Assembly (NCBI GenBank): GCA_029216955.1 | Contig: JANAVB010015621.1 | Location: 24,569 to 88,568, forward strand | Direction: 5' to 3' | Length of the DNA stretch: 64,000 bases | Origin: Iris pallida | Taxonomy: Eukaryota; Streptophyta; Magnoliopsida; Asparagales; Iridaceae | Part shown: positions 58,279 to 64,000 of the stretch, piece by piece | Numbering within the stretch: position 1 is the stretch's first letter | Layout: each line of letters starts with the position of its first letter | Made by a program: the position numbers and the translations under genes | Notes under the pieces: generated by a model | Databases searched by the model: none | The model's input: the letters and a program-made list of their open reading frames with translations, nothing else | Told to the model about the DNA's origin: nothing

Positions 58279-58451
58279 TTAATCCTCTTCTGAAAATTTA
58301 TCTAGTTCGTTTAGCTCATCATCTCTTCTTCTTCTTCTTCTTCTTCCTCCTCTACATCTTCACTTTCATCTGCATCTTCTTCAGATAATTCTACTTCTTC
58401 TACACAATTAGATGTGTAATGAGGAACTTCCGTCGTGTCCACTTCTATAAT
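58279..58451 (-). pseudogene. C-terminal exon of a TNP2-like CACTA transposase, cut by a retrotransposon
   Basis: Minus-strand frame VDTTEVPHYTSNCVEE, then a Glu/Asp run (58322-58360) and, after a frameshift in the GAA repeat, ELNELDKFSEED with TAA at 58279-58281. A stop after an acidic tail fits the end of a TnpD/TNP2 protein, the catalytic CACTA transposase. The upstream part lies beyond the inserted chromovirus. The family call rests on the tail and on position. Confidence 0.45.
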
Positions 58452-60179
58452 TGTCACGCCCCAGTACCGAAATACGGAGACGGACTAGGCCAGCTACTCC
58501 ATATGAGGTACGTAACGTCATACGGCGATCGTGGCTGTCGAGAGACTAGGGGGTACATGCTACAATCAAGTCTCCTATGGTCCCACAGAGTTCTATGTCT
58601 CAATCAACCAAGTCACATCAGCATTAAATGAACATTAAAGATAAAGCAGCAAGGCATCCCCGACGCTTCATCAAAATGATCATGAGAGACTAGCTTTATA
58701 ATTTAGCTATCTCAGAGAGTCCGGAGTACAAAATTATATACAGCTGCAGTCTGTTTCTTTACAATTCTGTACTGACACAAATATCAAGCAATCCGGCTAA
58801 CATGTGCCGGTGGCTAAACGCCGCACAAAGTAAAGGCAGGATGGTGGGAGAAGAAACCCACTCGAGTCCCTGAACCGCCATGCTCCTAGTATGCACCATG
58901 GATGTCAGGAAGGAAGATCGTGTCCTCCAGCTCTGCTACGAAATCTGGCCAAACAAAACCAGCGGGGTCAGCCCCGAATAGCAAGTACCGCCAAAGGGGC
59001 ACAAGAGTTAAGATTAAAAACCCAGTTAATAGAATGATTGATAATAGTAATACTTATGCTACTATTATAGGGTAGCGCAACATCCTCGAACCCATATGGC
59101 ACCCTTACAACCAAACAAGGACAAAAGGTGCCGCATGGAGTCGGGACGTGTCGTACTCTATAACTTTTACATAAGTAAAAGGTATAAACAATAAAATCTC
59201 CTGATCGTGACTTCGGTCGATAGCCTATCGCCGTACAATAACCAACCCAACAATCAAACAAGAACATGGGTTGGATCATGTACCATGATAGACCATGTTC
59301 CTCAGTCATTCACAGAAGTAGCACTTCACAACCAGAATAAGTCTTCCGTTCATAACTTCGGTCCACAGCCTATCATAGTACGATAACCAACCCAACAATC
59401 AACAAGAACATGGGTTGGATCACGTACCATGACAGTCCGCTTCCCTCAGTTATTCACGAAAGGTAATAGGACACAAGTAAGTCGTTTTCACGGCCAATCA
59501 AGCTTACGAGTTTCTAGTGGGACGAGGTTATCCTCGCATCATGTTATTAGAAATCCTCAGATCGTATCTTTCCAGCAAGACTAGCCAACCCAGGGGTTCG
59601 CGTAGACAGATATCATTGAGCACAGGTCCCTCGTAAGGCCACCTTGCCAAGACACATAATATATAGCAGAAATTAATCGGATACAGTCATCCACTCGTTG
59701 CAGATGACACGTATCCGTGGAGACCAGCCGGCGCGTCAAGACAATATCTCAAGGCAGCTGGTGTAACACGATCTCGGGATTCTGCCCTCCCCACGCATCT
59801 AGTATATTTAGTTGCCTAGTTTAACCCTAGATGAAATCTTGGACTCACATGCTGTGGCCTGCATGATTATCCTCCTAAAGTCGTACTTTAGTATACAAAA
59901 AGGATCCATGTCAATCAGTATGTCAACATGTTCTACCCTCCTTAGTGTAATGCATCATTGCAAATACGCCACGTGGAGTTACGAGTCATTTGTCGAGCAT
60001 TAACCAGAACTGGGACATTCAGGTACATGTATCAGGTAGGAACACTTTGTTCACCGGGGTCACATTAGTGCTCATATCATGCTCAGGACAAAAGGCGTAA
60101 GGATATATAGCATACACAAACATTTACATATATATAAGCAATATATAATAAAAATATAATAAAATATAGGGGAGTCCAG

Positions 60180-60560
60180 GTCAGAGTGCGCAGGGGTCTG
60201 AGCGCGCAGGGTTCAAGCGCGCAGGGTCCAAGCGCGCAGGGTTCAAGCGCGCAGGGTCCAAGCGCGCAGGGTTCAAGCGCGCAGGGTCCAAGTGCGCAGG
60301 GTCCAAGCGCGCAGGGTCCAAGCGCGCAGGGTCCAAGCGCGCAGGGTTCAAGCGCCTAGGGTCCAAGCACGCAGGGTTCAAGTGAGCAGGGTCCAAGCGC
60401 GCAGGGTTCAAGCGTGCAGAGTTCAAGTGCGTAGGGTCCAAGCGCGCAGGGTTCAAGCGCGCAGGGTCCAAGCGCGCAGGGTTCAAGCGCGCAGGGTTCA
60501 AGCGCGCAGGGTTCAAGCGCGCAGGGTCCAAGCGCGCAGGGTTCAAGCGCCTAGCGCCAA
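60180..60560. repeat. 15-bp minisatellite, about 25 units
   Basis: Units alternate AGCGCGCAGGGTCCA and AGCGCGCAGGGTTCA. The array is open in long frames on both strands (LNPARLDPAR on the minus strand), a consequence of the unit length being a multiple of three. Confidence 0.95.
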
Positions 60561-61054
60561 AAGGCGCTGGGCCACGAGAGAGCTGCGCCCATCGCTAAAA
60601 AGCGCTGGGCCAGGGCTGCGCGCCAACTGCTACAGGGTCATCTTCTTCCTCTTGGCTGAGAACAAGAACACCATGAGCCCTAGAACTTCTAAGGACCATA
60701 AAATCCTCATCCTAAGCCCAAATTGGGACTTCTATAGGTCAAAATGGGGTAGAACAAAATTCTCTACAACTTGGAACACTCAAATCTTGAAAATAATAAA
60801 GTTTGCTAGATCAAAACCAAGAAGATCCGAAAATGGTTAAAACTTAGATCTACAAAAATTAAAGCTTCAAAATGGAAAATTTCAAGTTCTAAACTAGTAT
60901 AGAATGAGGAGAAGAACATTTTTGACAAATAATTTTGTAAGAAAACATTAACAAAAATTTATTGATCCATCTCTTGAGCAAGTTGGCACTTGCTTTGGTT
61001 GGTGGAGGAATAAATAAGAGGAAATAAAATGAGAGGAGAGAGAATGAGATGAGT
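60561..61054. other. LTR sequence between the minisatellite and the TATA box
   Basis: No coding signal. It holds the presumed R region of the LTR. Confidence 0.4.
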
Positions 61055-61064
61055 TATTATATAG
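61055..61064 (-). promoter_or_regulatory. TATA box of the Tekay-like LTR
   Basis: CTATATAATA on the minus strand, 232 bases into the LTR. Confidence 0.45.
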
Positions 61065-61295
61065 AATCTTGAACCCATGGGTTCATGATGAACCATTGGT
61101 GAACCAAGAATAGGTTACTCAAATGACCAAAACTGTAGGCCCAAATGCAGAAAACAAATTACGAAATAATATTTTATCGAATATTTTGAGAAATGCATGA
61201 AGAAATACAGCATAATAAATATCGTATAAATACAAGGTAAATACAATTTATCGGTTTACGTATTAAAATACGTATTCCAGGATCGGGGAGTGACA

Positions 61296-61313
61296 TCTCT
61301 ACCCTTCTTAGAA
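61296..61313 (-). promoter_or_regulatory. Polypurine tract
   Basis: AAGAAGGGTAGAGA on the minus strand directly abutting the LTR start TGTCACTCC. It primes second-strand DNA synthesis. Confidence 0.75.
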
Positions 61314-61385
61314 AATTCCGTCCTCGGAATTCCAGCCAAGACAGGATAGTGAAATCAGGGCAAGCAAGGCACAATCATATACAAG

Positions 61386-62105
61386 TCAACTATCATAGCA
61401 GTTATTATCATACATCACAAAGTGCAAAACAAGCAGGTGCAGATAAGCATGGATTCGTGTCAATAAGGCGTAAAAAAATACCTCATTAGTCAACAAATAC
61501 GGATACCGAGATCTGATCTCGTCCTCGCGCTCCCAGGTTGACTCTCCCGAAGAGTGATGGTTCCAAGAAACACGGACAAGGCTTATCGTCTGATTCTTGA
61601 GTACCTTCTCTCGTCGGTCCAAAATGGACACGGGTTGTTCCTCGTAAGTTAGGTCGGTACCAACGACTAACTCAGAATGATCGAGGACATGACTCGGATC
61701 AGGGACATACCCGCGTAATTGGGACACATGAAACACATCATGTATGCTAGTTAACGAAGGCGGAAGGGCAAGTCGATAAGCCACATCGCCTACCCGAGCG
61801 AGAATCTTAAAAGGACCAACGTATCTTGGACTAAGCTTTCCTCGGGTTCCAAATCTGATGATACCCCGAGTAGGCGAAATCCGCAGAAACACTTGGTCGC
61901 CAACTCTAAACTCTAAAGGCCTACGATGCTGATCTGCCCAATGACGATGTCGGTCCTGTGCAACTCGAAGGCGCTCTCTGACCAACTTAACTATCTCCAC
62001 AGTCTGCGTGATCATCTCTGGCCCCAACAACTTCCGTTCTCCGACGTCGTCCCATGCCAAAGGGGACCTGCACTTCCTTCCGTACAATGCTTCGAACGGG
62101 GCCAT
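61386..62105 (-). pseudogene. Integrase C-terminus with chromodomain (chromovirus pol end)
   Basis: 239 codons. Starts in the integrase motif [16 protein letters not shown], passes the GPFKILARVGDVAYRLALP and FHVSQLRGYVPDPSHVL blocks, and has a chromodomain-like segment (EQPVSILDRREKVL ... VRVSWNHHSSGESTWERED, about 61500-61660). Chromodomains of this group target insertion to particular chromatin. The ORF runs some 25 residues past the domain to 61386. It joins the preceding integrase core only after a frameshift near 62110. Confidence 0.88.
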
Positions 62106-62860
62106 CTGAATGCTAGCCTGATAGCTGTGTTGTTATAGGAGAACTCCACTAGATGAAGGTGATCATCCCAAGATCCGCCAAAATCCAAGGTACACGCCCG
62201 TAGCATATCTTCTAACGTCTGAATGGTTCTTTCTGATTGCCCGTCGGTTTGTGGATGATAAGCAGTACTGAATCTTAACTTGGTTCCCAAACTTTGGTGT
62301 AAGCTCCGCCAAAAATGGGAAGTAAACCGCGTATCCGATCTGATACTATACTAACTGGAACACCGTGCTACCTTACTATCTGCTTCATGTACATTTCTGC
62401 TAACTGCTCAGTAGTCTGTCCAACTCGGAAGGAAAGGAAATGAGCGACCTTCGTGAGTCGATCTACTATTACCCAGACTGCATTCTACCAGTCGGGGATC
62501 TAGGTAAACCGGTCACAAAATCCATCGTGATGTGTCCTATTTTCATTCTGGGATAGGAAGCGGCTGTAGCAACCCTGCTGGTCTCTGCTGCTCGGCTTTC
62601 ACCTGCTGACATACCAGACACTTGGATAAAATCTCGCTATCTCTTTTTTCATGCCATTCCACCAAAAGAACTGCCTGATATCTCGATACATCTTCGTTCC
62701 TCCTGGATGAATGAAGTATAGAACTATGAGCTTCGGACATAACTTCTTGCCGAAGGTCTCCCCTCGGCACACAGAGTCTGTTTCCAAACCTGAGCATACC
62801 ATCTTCATGAATCACTAACTCCTTCCTACGGCCTGATTCACACTCCGACCGCAATTCTGA
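62106..62860 (-). pseudogene. Integrase zinc finger and core, several stops and shifts
   Basis: 62543-62854 carries the HHCC region in two frames ([12 protein letters not shown] and [14 protein letters not shown]), and the core follows in broken frames: [25 protein letters not shown] and, at 62190-62290, [21 protein letters not shown] with the catalytic Glu. Decayed but in the expected order. Confidence 0.82.
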
Positions 62861-63420
62861 ATCTGCGGATCTCCTACTTGTGCTGCCCTTATCTCTACTA
62901 AGGTTGACTGAATCTGCATACTGGTCATTCTTCCTATATCCCTTGGCAAAACTACTTCGATTCCCATACTTTGAAGGTCTTCTAAAATATGCTTCTGTGA
63001 GGTCAAGATAAAGGCACTGTCTCTCCTACTCAGTGCATCTGCAACTATATTTGCCTTGCCTGGATGATACTGAAGGTCTAAATCAAAATCCTTCAGCAGT
63101 TCTAACCATCTTCTTTGCCTCATGTTCAAATCTCGTTGCGTGAACACGTATTTCAAACTCTTATGATCAGTATAGATCTCTACCCGATCCCGTATATAAT
63201 GTCTCCACAACTTGAGTGAAAACACCACAGCTGCTAACTCCAAATCGTGTGTCGGGTAATTCTTCTTATGGTCTCGAAGCTGCCGAGATGCATATGCTAT
63301 CACCTTTCCGTGCTGCATCAATACACATCCAAGACCCTTCCCTGATGCGTCACATATACTGTAAAGCCTCCGCTCTACTGGAAGCGTCAAGATCGGGGCT
63401 GAGATCAATCTCTTCTTCAA
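62815..63420 (-). pseudogene. RNase H domain and connector to integrase
   Basis: 201 codons: [14 protein letters not shown] with its catalytic Asp, [35 protein letters not shown] and [16 protein letters not shown]. Typical RT-linked RNase H of chromoviruses; degrades RNA in the RNA-DNA hybrid. Its N-terminal join to RT is shifted near 63420. Confidence 0.9.
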
Positions 63421-64000
63421 TTCTTCAATGATGCCTGACAGCTAGCTGACCAAACAAACTCTACGTCCTTGTGCGTCAAACGCGTTAAGGGCGCAGAGAT
63501 CCTGGCAAAGTCCGCCACGAACCTTCTGTAGTAACCAGCTAATCCTAAGAAACTTTGCACTTCTGCAACCGTTCTCGGGATCGGCCAATGCTCAACGGCC
63601 TCAATCTTCTTCGGATCCACTGACACTCCTGCCCCAGAAATTACATGTCCCAGGAACGAAATATGGTCTAACCAGAATTCACACTTGTCGAGCTTTGCAT
63701 AAAGTTGATGCTCCCTCAATGTCTGTAAGACAGTCCTAAGATGTTTCTCATGCTCCTCTTCACTGCTGGAATAGAAGAATGTCATCTATGAACACCACCA
63801 CAAATTTATCCAAATACGGCAGAAAGAACGGTTCATTAAATCCATGAATACTGCGGGGGGGTGGTTAGTCCAAAGGGCATTACTAAAAATTCATAATGCC
63901 CATATCTAGATCTGAATGTTGTCTTCGTATGTCTTGCTCCCGGACTCTTACTTGATAGTATCCCGACCGAAGATCGATCTTGGAAAAGAGTTGGTCTTGC
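63417..64000 (-). pseudogene. Reverse transcriptase, C-terminal half, cut by the window edge
   Basis: 63417-63785: [42 protein letters not shown] and [12 protein letters not shown]. The segment to the edge holds [12 protein letters not shown] and MPFGLT sequence and the active site FIDD in VFIDDIL (near 63785-63800), followed by a frameshift and other small indels. Confidence 0.88.

Larger units (their letters stand above)
58452..61295 (-). repeat. 3' LTR of a minus-strand Tekay-like chromovirus (2844 bp)
   Basis: On the minus strand it starts TGTCACTCCCCGATCC (61295) right after a purine tract and ends GGTACTGGGGCGTGACA (58452). A TATA box is at 61055-61064 and a 15-bp minisatellite at 60180-60560. 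The base pairs next to it are ATAAT (58447-58451); the other TSD copy is off the window. Repeated text such as CCAACCCAACAATCAA at 59246 and 59388 shows an internal duplication. Confidence 0.85.
55311..64000 (-). mobile_element. CACTA (En/Spm) DNA transposon, one end, running past the window
   Basis: The end CACTACTAGAA at 55311 is followed by subterminal GCGACG repeats, a Transposase_24 gene and the last part of a TNP2-like gene, both on the minus strand. It is interrupted at 58452 by a chromovirus that continues to the window edge. The other CACTA end is not in the window; coordinates right of 58451 therefore cover inserted sequence. Confidence 0.8.

Noticed and set aside
60181..60840. Long repeat-peptide ORFs on both strands
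   Set aside because: By-product of a 15-bp repeat inside an LTR.
1..64000. tRNA or rRNA genes
   Set aside because: No tRNA A/B-box arrangement with an acceptor stem and no rRNA sequence was noticed; not searched by program.

Overview
The window is nuclear DNA of a flowering plant, made almost entirely of transposable elements nested in and beside one another. The evidence is plant-type Ty3/gypsy polyproteins (one with two RNase H domains, two chromovirus-like), a Ty1/copia solo LTR, L1-type LINEs with plant ORF1 (DUF4283 plus zinc knuckle), a MULE transposase, a CACTA element, hAT relatives with 8-bp target-site duplications (TSDs), and AT-rich spacers with long TA runs. The species cannot be named. 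I see no tRNA, rRNA or CRISPR and no convincing intact host gene; the only host-like signal is a few short, spliceable exon-like pieces near 19.2, 26.7 and 29.8 kb.

Layout. 1-15.05 kb is the 3' part of a Tat-clade (Ogre/Retand-like) Ty3/gypsy element: the end of gag-pol on the plus strand (to 4330), then 6 kb of antisense genes, then a 3' LTR (about 10487-15047) split by a 3.6-kb solo LTR (10640-14269, TSD CGTGG). The antisense part has two TATA-led units. One encodes a four-exon protein with a plant mobile domain, an acidic linker and a coiled coil. The other encodes a 107-residue charged protein whose start codon is now ATA. The sense and small antisense units converge on one palindromic poly(A) signal.

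15.05-18.84 kb is a MULE gene whose product joins a zinc-binding N-terminus, an MULE transposase domain, a SWIM finger and an OTU cysteine protease. Its first catalytic Asp is Tyr, while the OTU residues are kept. Related perfect palindromes lie both 3' of the gene and inside its only intron. 19.1-28.6 kb holds a duplicated 2-kb block (copies at 19.14 and 26.59 kb) containing tandem 390-400-bp fold-back units, with a MITE, an LTR fragment, an ORF1-only LINE and a GC-rich hAT-like region between the copies. 30.3-32.6 kb has three copies of one small hAT family, one nested in another. 33-38.6 kb is a nearly full-length, badly decayed LINE.

38.6-55.3 kb is mostly non-coding: Tourist-like and fold-back MITEs, a decayed chromovirus with its LTR (about 42.56-49.07 kb) carrying a copia solo LTR, two hAT-like elements and a reversed LTR fragment. 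From 55311 to past the window end is a CACTA element with a Transposase_24 gene and the last exon of a TNP2-like transposase. The latter is cut at 58452 by a minus-strand Tekay-like chromovirus, whose 3' LTR (58452-61295) and reverse-ordered pol run off the right edge.

Most single-base lesions that I could place in coding regions are C-to-T or G-to-A changes, as expected for methylated, silenced elements.
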